A DNA stretch of 8,413 bases from Pseudomonadota bacterium. GTDB lineage: Bacteria > Pseudomonadota > Gammaproteobacteria > Pseudomonadales > Azotimanducaceae. A program made the position numbers and the translations under genes. Shown one piece after another: positions 1 to 5,601 of the stretch; position 1 is the stretch's first letter, and every line of letters starts with the position of its first letter. The stretch covers positions 1 through 8,413 of the forward strand of contig JAQBYL010000168.1 of the NCBI GenBank assembly GCA_027622495.1. The letters are read 5' to 3'. Under the pieces are notes generated by a model that was not told the DNA's origin, searched no databases, and worked only from the letters and a program-made list of their open reading frames with translations.

Positions 1-1052
1 GGGTGAAACCGGAACTGGTCTGCGAAGTCCGCTACAAGGAATACACCCGCGACGGGCAACTGAGACAGCCAGCCTTTTCACGGCTGCGGCTTGACAAACC
101 CCCTGCCGATTGTCTCGGCCGCTACGACAACCCCTGGGCGGTCACCCTGTCGCCAGCCCCCGAACCCGAGGTCAAAGTCACCCATCGTGACAAAGTGTTC
201 TACCCGGAAAAAGATCTGACCAAGGGTGACCTGGTGGACTACTACGAAAAGATCGCGCCGTGGATGCTGCCGTACCTCGCGGATCGACCCATCGTGCTGA
301 CCCGCTTTCCGGACGGCATCCACGGTAAATCCTTTTACCAGCGCGACGCACCGGACTTCGTCCCTGACTGGATCCGGCGCGAAGTGCTCTTCAGCGATGG
401 TGCCGAACGCGAAGTGAATTACTTTATTGTGGATAACACCGCGGCACTCAAGTACCTGGCCAACATGGGCACCATCCCGATCCACACCTGGCATGCGCGC
501 ATCACCGACCTTGCGCATCCAGACTGGTGCGTGCTGGATCTGGATCCGAAAGGTGCACCCTTCAAGGATGTGATCACACTGGCCAATGCTATCGGTGAAC
601 TTGCAGATGAACTCGACCTGCCTGCCTATCCAAAAACCAGCGGTGCATCCGGTCTGCATGTGCTGCTGCCGTTGGCACGAACCCTTACCCATGATCAGGC
701 CAGAACATTTGCTGAGTTGCTGGCCAGGGTGATCGTCGATCGTTACCCCTGGATCGCAACCATCGCGCGCGCCATCAAGGCCCGCCAGGGCAAGGTTTAT
801 ATCGATTATCTGCAGAATGGCCACGGCCGATTGCTGGTGGCACCTTTCAGCGCCCGGGCGGAACCGGCAGCATCGGTTTCGATGCCGCTCAAATGGTCAG
901 AGGTGAACGCCCGGGTGAACAACCCGCGTTTTCATCTGAAGAATGCTGTGGCCCGCATGAAACGTCAGTTCCCTGAACACACAGCACCAATCCTTGCGGA
1001 CCAGCCCGATCTTGCCTCTGCCCTTACACAGTTGACCAGAATTCTGAGCTGA
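1..1052 (+). CDS. ligD: LigD-type ATP-dependent DNA ligase/polymerase, C-terminal part (5' truncated)
   Basis: The gene is open through the left edge; the GTG at 3 is an internal valine, not a start. Numbering from that codon, residues 1-34 are the end of the ligase OB-fold (VCEVRYKEYTRDG, then LRLDKPP). Residues about 55-345 are a complete LigD polymerase domain of the archaeo-eukaryotic primase superfamily. The metal-binding pair is D179 and D181 in the DLDP motif, followed by KTSGASGLH (211-219) and the third aspartate at D268. The downstream APFSARA and MPLKW motifs are also typical. In characterised homologues this domain adds ribo- or deoxynucleotides at broken ends, which the ligase domain then seals in bacterial non-homologous end joining with Ku. 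The ligase-then-polymerase order matches the Pseudomonas type; whether an N-terminal phosphoesterase domain exists lies outside the window. No Ku gene is visible here. The gene converges on the Omp85 gene with 23 bases between stops. Confidence 0.95.
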   Translation, partial: VKPELVCEVRYKEYTRDGQLRQPAFSRLRLDKPPADCLGRYDNPWAVTLSPAPEPEVKVTHRDKVFYPEKDLTKGDLVDYYEKIAPWMLPYLADRPIVLTRFPDGIHGKSFYQRDAPDFVPDWIRREVLFSDGAEREVNYFIVDNTAALKYLANMGTIPIHTWHARITDLAHPDWCVLDLDPKGAPFKDVITLANAIGELADELDLPAYPKTSGASGLHVLLPLARTLTHDQARTFAELLARVIVDRYPWIATIARAIKARQGKVYIDYLQNGHGRLLVAPFSARAEPAASVSMPLKWSEVNARVNNPRFHLKNAVARMKRQFPEHTAPILADQPDLASALTQLTRILS

Positions 1053-1075
1053 GCTGACGCGCCTCTCTGAAACCG

Positions 1076-2788
1076 TTAGAGACTCGATTTTGCGGTGATC
1101 GTTACTTCAACACTGCGAACGCCGGGTCCATCGTTCAAGGGAAAGGCCACATCAAAATGCAGGACCCGATCGCGACGGGTGCGGGTGGACTCCATGCGCA
1201 AACCAATTCCCACATCGGTGAGGACACCAAACGGATCGTCGGACCCACCCGGATGCCATTCAGGTCTGTCATCTACAAACCAGGCACGACCGATATCGGC
1301 AAACAGCGCCGCACCCAGCCTGAACATCTGGAATGGATAGATATCAGAATAGTAGCGCTGCTCCAGAGTAACCAGAAAACGGCGATCGCCAGCCTGATAA
1401 CGATTCGGATACCCACGCAGTCCCTCAAGCCCCCCTAACAACAACTGCTGATCCGGTGTCAGCCCATCAGCATAGGTATAACTGGCTCTCGCAAAAAAAC
1501 TCAACCGCTCACGCTGGTTGAAGTGGTAACTCAGCACTGCGCTCGCATACAGGTTTTCAAAATCGTGCGTATCCAGATCGTAAAAACCATCAAGCCAGGC
1601 GTTCACCGAGACGATCTGGCGATCACTTATGATTGCGGTCTTACTGTAGCTGCCGTCCGCAACAAGATGGTCCCCCTTCCCGCCAAACTGCTCCGCGGAC
1701 CAACCCAGCGTCAGATTGAGTCTGCTGCCCAGATTGACATCCTCCAGAGTTTTTATCCGGTCGAGATTTTCCCGTTTGACATAAACCGTCTTGATCCGCT
1801 CATAACCAACAAACGGGTACACGTACTTGCGATCCTCTGCGCGTTCATAGGCGTAGCCGGGCATGTAGTCGAATTGCTCCTGCTGATAGCGCAAACCCGC
1901 AACCCAGCGATTCACCACCGTGCCAATGATGCCGTTGGAAAAACCTGCATACACCGAAGCCGAACGACTCTCGGCACCGAATTCATCAAGCCGTTCACCC
2001 AGAAAATACAGCGGTTCGATTCTTTCAAACTGCTCTGCCCGCCCGCCACCGGCTGTGTGGGCATCCAACGCGTAAAACGGCCGCTCGAGACCAAACCGGT
2101 AAAAATCGCCGTCATCGTTGTCGCTGAATATTGCATGGCCCGTCCATCTGGTATTGGCGATATTCGGATCCTCAAAGGTCATCGAAAAACCACTTCGATC
2201 TTCGTTTTTGCGGTAACCCACATCCACACGCTTGCCAAACCCGAGCAGGTTGATATCGCCGATGCCGAGGCTGGTTTGATTTTCACCCCCTGACCGGCTG
2301 AGCGAGATCCGCGGATTCAGCGTCCACACATCACGCACCACCACATCCAGATCCAGCCGATCGCCGCAGATCTGACGGGTTATGATCCGCGCATCAAACA
2401 GATAAGGTTTCGCGCGCAGGATGCGCTCAGCTTCGTCGAGCAGGCGCTGATCAACCGTATCGCCTTTGGTGAACGGCAGTATGCTGGCCAACACATGATC
2501 GCGGGTGACCACGTGAAAGCGATTGGCCAGACCTTCGTACCAGCGTTCCTCGGATTGAAAAATGTTCTGGCGAACAATCGTAACTGTGCCCAGCTGATAA
2601 CTGCCAGCAAGCGGAGCGACATCGGTTGCGGTGTCGAACTCATACACAGTCAGATCGGAAGAGATGTGGGTATTAAGAAGATCACAGACTGCATCTGCTG
2701 CCAGGCTCAATGGAGCACCGCAACACAGCACAACTGCAGCAACCAGAATTCGCAAATACATACCGGCAAAAGTCAGTGTGTCAGACAC
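1076..2788 (-). CDS. Omp85 (BamA/TamA-like) family outer-membrane protein with one visible POTRA-like domain
   Basis: A 570-residue protein. A hydrophobic signal segment covers about residues 11-30 (ending LSLAADA). A POTRA-like module follows at about 64-155, with the family's 'start-high, initial-degree, L..AERIL..KPYLFDARI' pattern. A 16-strand-type barrel region occupies about 160-570, rich in alternating aromatic residues. LRGY (457-460) matches the conserved (V/L)RG(F/Y) motif of the barrel's loop 6. This family inserts or exports proteins or lipids at the outer membrane; the substrate cannot be read here. It is shorter than BamA, which has five POTRA domains. GTG 2788 is chosen as start because AAGGA lies 5-6 bases upstream and the codon directly abuts the previous gene's TGA. 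An ATG at 2761 would still give a good signal peptide. The C-terminus ends KSSL rather than the usual terminal Phe. It is the last gene of the minus-strand run. Confidence 0.88.
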   Translation of the reverse strand: MSDTLTFAGMYLRILVAAVVLCCGAPLSLAADAVCDLLNTHISSDLTVYEFDTATDVAPLAGSYQLGTVTIVRQNIFQSEERWYEGLANRFHVVTRDHVLASILPFTKGDTVDQRLLDEAERILRAKPYLFDARIITRQICGDRLDLDVVVRDVWTLNPRISLSRSGGENQTSLGIGDINLLGFGKRVDVGYRKNEDRSGFSMTFEDPNIANTRWTGHAIFSDNDDGDFYRFGLERPFYALDAHTAGGGRAEQFERIEPLYFLGERLDEFGAESRSASVYAGFSNGIIGTVVNRWVAGLRYQQEQFDYMPGYAYERAEDRKYVYPFVGYERIKTVYVKRENLDRIKTLEDVNLGSRLNLTLGWSAEQFGGKGDHLVADGSYSKTAIISDRQIVSVNAWLDGFYDLDTHDFENLYASAVLSYHFNQRERLSFFARASYTYADGLTPDQQLLLGGLEGLRGYPNRYQAGDRRFLVTLEQRYYSDIYPFQMFRLGAALFADIGRAWFVDDRPEWHPGGSDDPFGVLTDVGIGLRMESTRTRRDRVLHFDVAFPLNDGPGVRSVEVTITAKSSL

Positions 2789-2817
2789 TCAATCCTTTTT
2801 TCTAGGCTTAAGTGTCT
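2783..2817 (-). promoter_or_regulatory. mRNA hairpin enclosing the start of the Omp85 gene
   Basis: On the minus-strand transcript, the ten bases 2817-2808 (AGACACUUAA) pair with 2792-2783 (UUGAGUGUCU): nine Watson-Crick pairs plus one G-U. The 15-base loop (2807-2793) exposes the purine-rich AAAAAAGGA ribosome-binding site. The TGA stop of the upstream gene and the GTG start of the Omp85 gene are both buried in the stem. That is the arrangement expected for translational coupling, in which a ribosome finishing the upstream gene opens the stem. The pairing is seen directly; the regulatory role is inferred. Confidence 0.5.
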
Positions 2818-3346
2818 CACGCAGAATCATCAACTGCTCTTTGGAAACTTCCTGGAAGCCGGGAATTCTGCAGGGTGGACCCAACTGATAGTTGCCCGGT
2901 CCGAATTCATAGATGGCGCGGATATAGTCCCACTCACACACGTTGGTGCCGTTGGTTTCGTAAGAAATCTTCGCGTTGAGCCTCAAGCCCGGGCAACGTT
3001 GCTCAAACTGAACCAGATAATACTGATCGCGGCTCACCTGAAAACTGACATGCCGATCATCGAGGACGGTGACTGAACGGACTCGACTGGAGTTAATACA
3101 TCTTTCAGCTTTTCCGTATTCAGCCTGGGTATCGAGGATGGCTTGAATCTCCTCCGGAAGCGTAGATGCCTTACTCGAACTCTCCTCGGTATCAGCGCTC
3201 GCGTTGTCCACGCTGCCATCTACAGATGCATCACCTTGAGTCTCATTGGTGCTCTCGCTTTCCTGCTGATCAGCATCGGGACTGGGCGCTGCCTGAACAC
3301 TGCCGCCAATCAACACCACCACAAGGAATAAAGATCGCAGATTCAT
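2789..3346 (-). CDS. Secreted four-cysteine protein, DUF6491-like (second of a tandem pair)
   Basis: A 185-residue protein. Residues 1-20 form a classic signal peptide ending SVQAA. Residues 21-62 are an acidic, Ser/Asp/Glu-rich low-complexity linker. A compact C-terminal domain of about 80-170 follows. The domain has four cysteines (C83, C118, C137, C159) in the contexts RCI, RCPG, VCEWD and PPC, with LDDRHVSF between the first two. From memory this resembles DUF6491, small exported proteins of unknown function common in gammaproteobacteria; I could not run a profile search. The cysteines probably form disulfides in the periplasm. ATG 3346 has GGAGG four bases upstream, and it overlaps the preceding gene's stop as ATGA. 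Its own TGA touches the GTG of the Omp85 gene. It is a diverged paralogue of the preceding gene. Confidence 0.85.
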   Translation of the reverse strand: MNLRSLFLVVVLIGGSVQAAPSPDADQQESESTNETQGDASVDGSVDNASADTEESSSKASTLPEEIQAILDTQAEYGKAERCINSSRVRSVTVLDDRHVSFQVSRDQYYLVQFEQRCPGLRLNAKISYETNGTNVCEWDYIRAIYEFGPGNYQLGPPCRIPGFQEVSKEQLMILRETLKPRKKD

Positions 3347-3894
3347 GACGCCTCCCGGTTCAACGTGTTCTTTGCCTGCCGCAGTGCCTCTTTCAGAGCC
3401 TCCGCATGGGTCGGATCAATTTCTTCGAACGGACCAAGCCAGCAGGCCGGCGAAACCACTTCAATACCGTAGCGTTCCTGAAAGGACAGACGGTCCATGT
3501 CACAAATCCTGCTGCCGTGCGCCTCCACGATCATGATGTTGTTGCGATTGATGCCGGTGCAGCGGTTGCGCAACCGATTGACCCAGACCCGCTCGCCCCG
3601 CCCGGAAAACAGAACATGATGTTCGTCGAGCATTTCGATCTTTCTATACATATTGTTCGACAGACAGAGAGTCTCTTCGCGGTAGCTTTCCTCGGCGAAC
3701 ACATCCTCGAGGATCAGCGCTATCAGATCTTCTTTCGAATCATCGATTGAGTCGCCGGAAGATTCACGGTCTGGCTCAGCCAACTCGTCTGGCAACACCG
3801 CAACATCGGCCCTGAGCGACCCTATGAACAGCAGACACACTGTCAGCGCCGTCAACCGAGCTGACTTTCGAGCTAGTGATCTACCTGCATCCAC
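3343..3894 (-). CDS. Secreted four-cysteine protein, DUF6491-like (first of a tandem pair)
   Basis: A 183-residue protein. The basic N-terminus (R5, R9, K10, R13) is followed by a hydrophobic core and SLRAD, giving a probable signal peptide of about 29 residues. An acidic linker of about 30-72 follows. The domain at about 75-165 has C77, C112, C131 and C151 in the contexts LCL, RCTG, ICDMD and PAC. Cysteine spacings are 35, 19 and 20, against 35, 19 and 22 in the next gene. Shared residues include LD.(H)HV.F and G..CxxD, so the two arose by duplication. C20 lies in the signal core and lacks a lipobox, so a lipoprotein is unlikely. The start is GTG 3894, two codons after an in-frame TGA, with only a weak GGA upstream. 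No in-frame ATG precedes the signal core. It lies 84 bases after the sirtuin gene. Function unknown. Confidence 0.82.
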   Translation of the reverse strand: MDAGRSLARKSARLTALTVCLLFIGSLRADVAVLPDELAEPDRESSGDSIDDSKEDLIALILEDVFAEESYREETLCLSNNMYRKIEMLDEHHVLFSGRGERVWVNRLRNRCTGINRNNIMIVEAHGSRICDMDRLSFQERYGIEVVSPACWLGPFEEIDPTHAEALKEALRQAKNTLNREAS

Positions 3895-3953
3895 AACTCA
3901 TCCGGTGCATAAAGATGAAGCTCGATAGTGCCACACTCACCACTGAAAACCAT
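3873..3953 (-). CDS. Possible 26-codon ORF bridging the sirtuin gene and the Cys4 pair
   Basis: ATG 3953 to TAG 3873 encodes 26 residues (begins MVFSGECGTIELHLY, ends MQVDH). It fills the gap between the sirtuin stop and the first DUF6491-like gene, overlapping that gene's start by 22 bases. The frame is open back to 3989, inside the end of the sirtuin gene. The composition looks protein-like and the overlap would suit coupling into the poorly served GTG start. There is no convincing ribosome-binding site and no family is recognised. It may be chance. Confidence 0.18.
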   Translation of the reverse strand: MVFSGECGTIELHLYAPDELWMQVDH

Positions 3954-3978
3954 CAGACTTGCCGCGTGTCCGACTGTA

Positions 3979-4818
3979 TCACCTGATCGCTATGTTGAGC
4001 TCAGCGCAGATCGCTGGCAGCGCTTTTTCGCAGGTTGCCTCAAGTTTGTCCGACAAAAGTTCATCGGCACGGGTGCGTCCTTTGTTGATTGCCGCCATCG
4101 GCAGGTCAATGCGCTGGGCATGGCGCACAAACCGGAACGCCGAATAGACCATCAGCGACGACCCGACCACCAGCAGGCCATCTGCCGAGTCGACCAGATC
4201 ATATGCATCCTTCACCCGCGACTTCGGCACGCGCCCGCCATAGAACACCACATCTGGCTTGAGGATCCCGCCACAGTCATCGCAGCGCGGGGTCCGAAAG
4301 TCGGCAGACGGATCGCGCTCGATATCCGCATCCCCATCCGGCGCCGCAGTGAAGGCATCGGCGACCAGATCCGCATTCACACGGGTCAACCAGCTCTGCA
4401 GCGCGCTCCGCTCACTTCGCCCACCACACTGCAGACACACAACGTCTGCAAGGCGGCCGTGCAGATCAATCACGCGATCACTACCGGAAGCCTGATGAAG
4501 ACCGTCCACATTCTGCGTGATCAGACCACAGACCCGACCGGCACGCTCGAGCGCGGCAAGCGCATGATGGGCAGGGTTAGGTTCCGCACCGGCAAAGGAA
4601 GGCCAGCCCAGCATGCTCCGTGCCCAGTAGCGTCGTCTGACCGATTCTTCTGCAACAAAGGCCTGATGCATTACCGGTTGCGGACGTTTCCAGCGACCCT
4701 CCTGATCCCGGTAGTCACCGATACCGGAACCGGTACTGCACCCTGCCCCGGTCAGCAGCACCAGCCGCGGATGCGCCTCAATAAACCGACAGATTTTGCC
4801 CAGATTATCCAGATTCAT
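3979..4818 (-). CDS. Sir2-family NAD-dependent protein deacylase, class II (SIRT4-like) sirtuin
   Basis: A 279-residue protein from ATG 4818. The frame stays open to 4914, but that extension lacks sirtuin similarity, and MNLDNLGKICRFIE begins a normal sirtuin N-terminus. Motifs in order: GAG (24-26) and GIGDYRD (32-38) of the NAD site; RRYWAR followed by GWP and PNPAH, characteristic of SIRT4-like class II sirtuins; TQNVDGLH (101-108); catalytic H120 in DLHG; zinc cysteines C128, C131, C179 and C182 (CLQC and CDDC); GSSLMVYSAFRF, then NKGRTRADEL. These enzymes remove acyl groups from lysine using NAD, giving nicotinamide and O-acyl-ADP-ribose; some class II members have ADP-ribosyl or lipoamidase activity. 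Position 34 is Gly where most sirtuins have Pro (GIPDYR). No signal peptide, so cytoplasmic. It is the first gene of the minus-strand run; co-transcription with the envelope genes 84 bases on is possible but unproven. Confidence 0.93.
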   Translation of the reverse strand: MNLDNLGKICRFIEAHPRLVLLTGAGCSTGSGIGDYRDQEGRWKRPQPVMHQAFVAEESVRRRYWARSMLGWPSFAGAEPNPAHHALAALERAGRVCGLITQNVDGLHQASGSDRVIDLHGRLADVVCLQCGGRSERSALQSWLTRVNADLVADAFTAAPDGDADIERDPSADFRTPRCDDCGGILKPDVVFYGGRVPKSRVKDAYDLVDSADGLLVVGSSLMVYSAFRFVRHAQRIDLPMAAINKGRTRADELLSDKLEATCEKALPAICAELNIAIR

Positions 4819-4848
4819 TTCCCGCAGGGTTTTTGTTAGGGTTGGGCG

Positions 4849-4889
4849 GCATCGTACATGATGCCATGCACACCGCCTGGCAGTGCATG
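4849..4889. promoter_or_regulatory. Adjacent inverted repeats upstream of the sirtuin gene
   Basis: Two dyads sit 31-71 bases upstream of the sirtuin ATG. The stronger is CATGCAC (4865-4871), 11 bases, then GTGCATG (4883-4889), a perfect 7-bp match. The weaker is GCATC (4849-4853), 6 bases, then GATGC (4860-4864). The position suits an operator or a promoter-proximal binding site for a dimeric regulator. No matching regulator gene is visible and no clear -35/-10 pair was found. Confidence 0.25.
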
Positions 4890-4934
4890 CTTGCGACCGG
4901 GGGGGAGCAATCATTGTTTGAACGTTTCAAATCT

Positions 4935-4961
4935 AAAAAACCGCTGCCAGCAAAAGGCCGG
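4935..4961 (-). terminator. Probable rho-independent terminator on the minus strand
   Basis: Read on the minus strand, CCG-GCC (4961-4956), a 7-base loop and GGC-AG-CGG form a 6-bp GC stem with a two-base bulge. It is followed immediately by six T residues (4940-4935). It lies 38 bases after the stop of the 45-codon ORF and before the sirtuin gene, so it would end that transcript. A second small stem, TGCGC-N8-GCGCA (4966-4983), precedes it. Confidence 0.45.
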
Positions 4962-4998
4962 GGACTGCGCAGAAATCGGCGCAACAAAAGGCCACCGC

Positions 4999-5136
4999 TC
5001 AGTCAAAAAGTTCGGTCGCAAGACCGGCAACACGCTCCTCGTTCAATGGTGTCAGCATCAAGCCTGGCAAGGTCCATGCCTGCAGTTCCGTGGCTGACCT
5101 GGCATCACGGCGCTTTCTGAGCCGCGAGGCGCCCAT
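4999..5136 (-). CDS. Candidate 45-residue small protein, unknown
   Basis: ATG 5136 to TGA 4999. The first 13 residues are very basic (RLRKRR, then R13). From residue 16 the sequence reads like an ordinary helical protein: ATELQAWTLPGL, then LTPLNEERVAGLATELFD. Support comes from AGGGG four bases before the ATG, codon choices like those of neighbouring genes, and a terminator-like hairpin 38 bases downstream. Against it are its small size, no recognised family, and an opposing ORF whose ATG overlaps the same CATG (5134-5137). The basic head plus acidic-hydrophobic tail would suit a small nucleic-acid- or protein-binding peptide, but that is speculation. Confidence 0.35.
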   Translation of the reverse strand: MGASRLRKRRDARSATELQAWTLPGLMLTPLNEERVAGLATELFD

Positions 5137-5305
5137 GCTGCCCCTGCCCGAATGCGCGGGTCCGGCACAATGCAAATGTGTATACGTACACTTTGATGAT
5201 CGTCGCAGCGACCCCCGTCGGGGGAGCGACGCCGGCCTGCACTCTGCATACCATCCGAACGATCAGCGAACCGGTTACGGTCGCCGCGCAACCGACAGGC
5301 GCTAA
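5135..5305 (+). CDS. Doubtful 56-residue Arg/Asp-rich ORF
   Basis: ATG 5135 to TAA 5305, with GAGG five bases upstream; the frame is open further back to a GTG at 5090. The C-terminal half has repeated Asp/Arg-Arg clusters: DDRRSDPRRGSD, then DQRTGYGRRATDRR at the end. Such 'DRR' repeats occur in many small or linker-bearing proteobacterial proteins. They can also arise by chance in GC-rich non-coding DNA, and here they coincide with the hairpin at 5201-5231. It is divergent from, and overlaps by two bases, the 45-codon minus-strand ORF, so at most one is likely to be real. Confidence 0.2.
   Translation: MLPLPECAGPAQCKCVYVHFDDRRSDPRRGSDAGLHSAYHPNDQRTGYGRRATDRR
5201..5231. repeat. GC-rich imperfect hairpin
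   Basis: The outer arms CGTCGC (5201-5206) and GCGACG (5226-5231) are perfectly complementary. An inner CCCCC (5212-5216), GTC, GGGGG (5217 onward with one base slip) closes on itself. The stem is strong on either strand. No T-run follows, so it is not a standard terminator. It falls in the gene-poor stretch upstream of the 54-residue acidic protein gene and could be part of an untranslated leader or a coding coincidence. Confidence 0.35.
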
Positions 5306-5430
5306 ACGCTTTTTATTCGTCTTAAATAAAGTCGTAAACACACAGCAGGAATGAGACCTGCCTCACACCAGGACGACCAACTCGGACGTACCATTTTCGC
5401 AAGGTAACCACATAAAGGGACACGGCGATC

Positions 5431-5595
5431 ATGGAAGAGTTGGAGATGGAGATGGATCTGGAACAGGAACTGGAACTTGCGCTCCAGGAGCTTGAGCCGT
5501 CCGAGGAATTACCAGTCGAAACCTTTTACATCGCGATGAAGAGCGCGCTTAAGCGGCTCGATGAATGCGAGTTCGAAGTCACGCAAGGCTTCTGA
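5431..5595 (+). CDS. Small acidic protein, 54 residues, unknown function
   Basis: ATG 5431 to TGA 5595. Residues 1-30 are extremely acidic: twelve Glu and one Asp, no Lys or Arg, with a Glu/Leu-Met alternation (EELEMEMDLEQELELALQ) likely to form a charged helix or coiled coil. Residues 31-54 are a different module, TFYIAMKSALKRLDE followed by CEFEVTQGF, which looks like an amphipathic helix and a short tail. AAAGGGA ends 10 bases before the ATG, a slightly long spacing. An in-frame ATG at 5452 has GGAG six bases upstream and would remove seven residues. No signal peptide or membrane segment. I do not recognise a family. The clean two-part composition and the tight fit, stopping six bases before the convergent hydrolase gene, favour a real gene. 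A partner-binding or regulatory role is only a guess. Confidence 0.6.
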   Translation: MEELEMEMDLEQELELALQELEPSEELPVETFYIAMKSALKRLDECEFEVTQGF

Positions 5596-5601
5596 TCCGC
5601 T

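Larger units (their letters stand above)
4819..5430. other. 612-base stretch with no recognised gene
   Basis: This stretch lies between the start of the sirtuin gene and the start of the 54-residue acidic protein gene. All longer reading frames look non-coding: arginine-rich or lacking acidic residues, and without family motifs. What can be pointed to is a pair of inverted repeats near the sirtuin promoter (4849-4889), a minus-strand terminator-like hairpin (4935-4961), a 45-codon minus-strand ORF (4999-5136), a doubtful plus-strand ORF (5135-5305), a hairpin (5201-5231), an AT-rich patch (about 5306-5335), and a small GCAGG-N7-CCTGC repeat (5345-5361). A 9-base direct repeat CAAAAGGCC occurs at 4951 and 4985. 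There is no tRNA-like cloverleaf that I could fold. Confidence 0.6.

Noticed and set aside
78..824. 248-codon open frame on the minus strand
   Set aside because: It is antisense to the LigD polymerase domain, whose catalytic motifs are intact on the plus strand; the minus-strand translation has no recognisable motif.
1064..1082. TCTCT-N9-AGAGA as a terminator between LigD and the Omp85 gene
   Set aside because: The stem is only five weak pairs and is not followed directly by a T-run.
1523..2293. 256-codon open frame on the plus strand
   Set aside because: It is antisense to the Omp85 barrel; the minus-strand product has a signal peptide, POTRA pattern and LRGY motif, and this one has nothing.
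3918..3933. TGGCAC-containing sigma-54-like promoter before the first Cys4 gene
   Set aside because: The GC expected at -12 is one base too close to the GG at -24, and the TTGC element is missing.
1..4818. Functional link between the sirtuin and LigD in end joining
   Set aside because: They are on opposite strands, separated by three envelope genes, with no Ku gene or shared regulation visible; proximity alone is weak evidence.
3928..4839. 303-codon open frame on the plus strand, longer than the sirtuin opposite
   Set aside because: All sirtuin motifs and zinc cysteines lie on the minus strand; the plus-strand frame is a GC-codon shadow.
4819..4914. 32-residue N-terminal extension of the sirtuin frame
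   Set aside because: It has no sirtuin similarity, passes through a run of seven G/C and the inverted repeats, and the ATG at 4818 begins at the usual family position.
5105..5341. 78-codon minus-strand open frame
   Set aside because: Its translation has no Asp or Glu at all and no family motif, unlike a typical soluble protein.
5350..5406. 18-codon ORF as a leader peptide before the 54-residue gene
   Set aside because: The AGGA touches its ATG with no usable spacing, and nothing like an attenuator follows.
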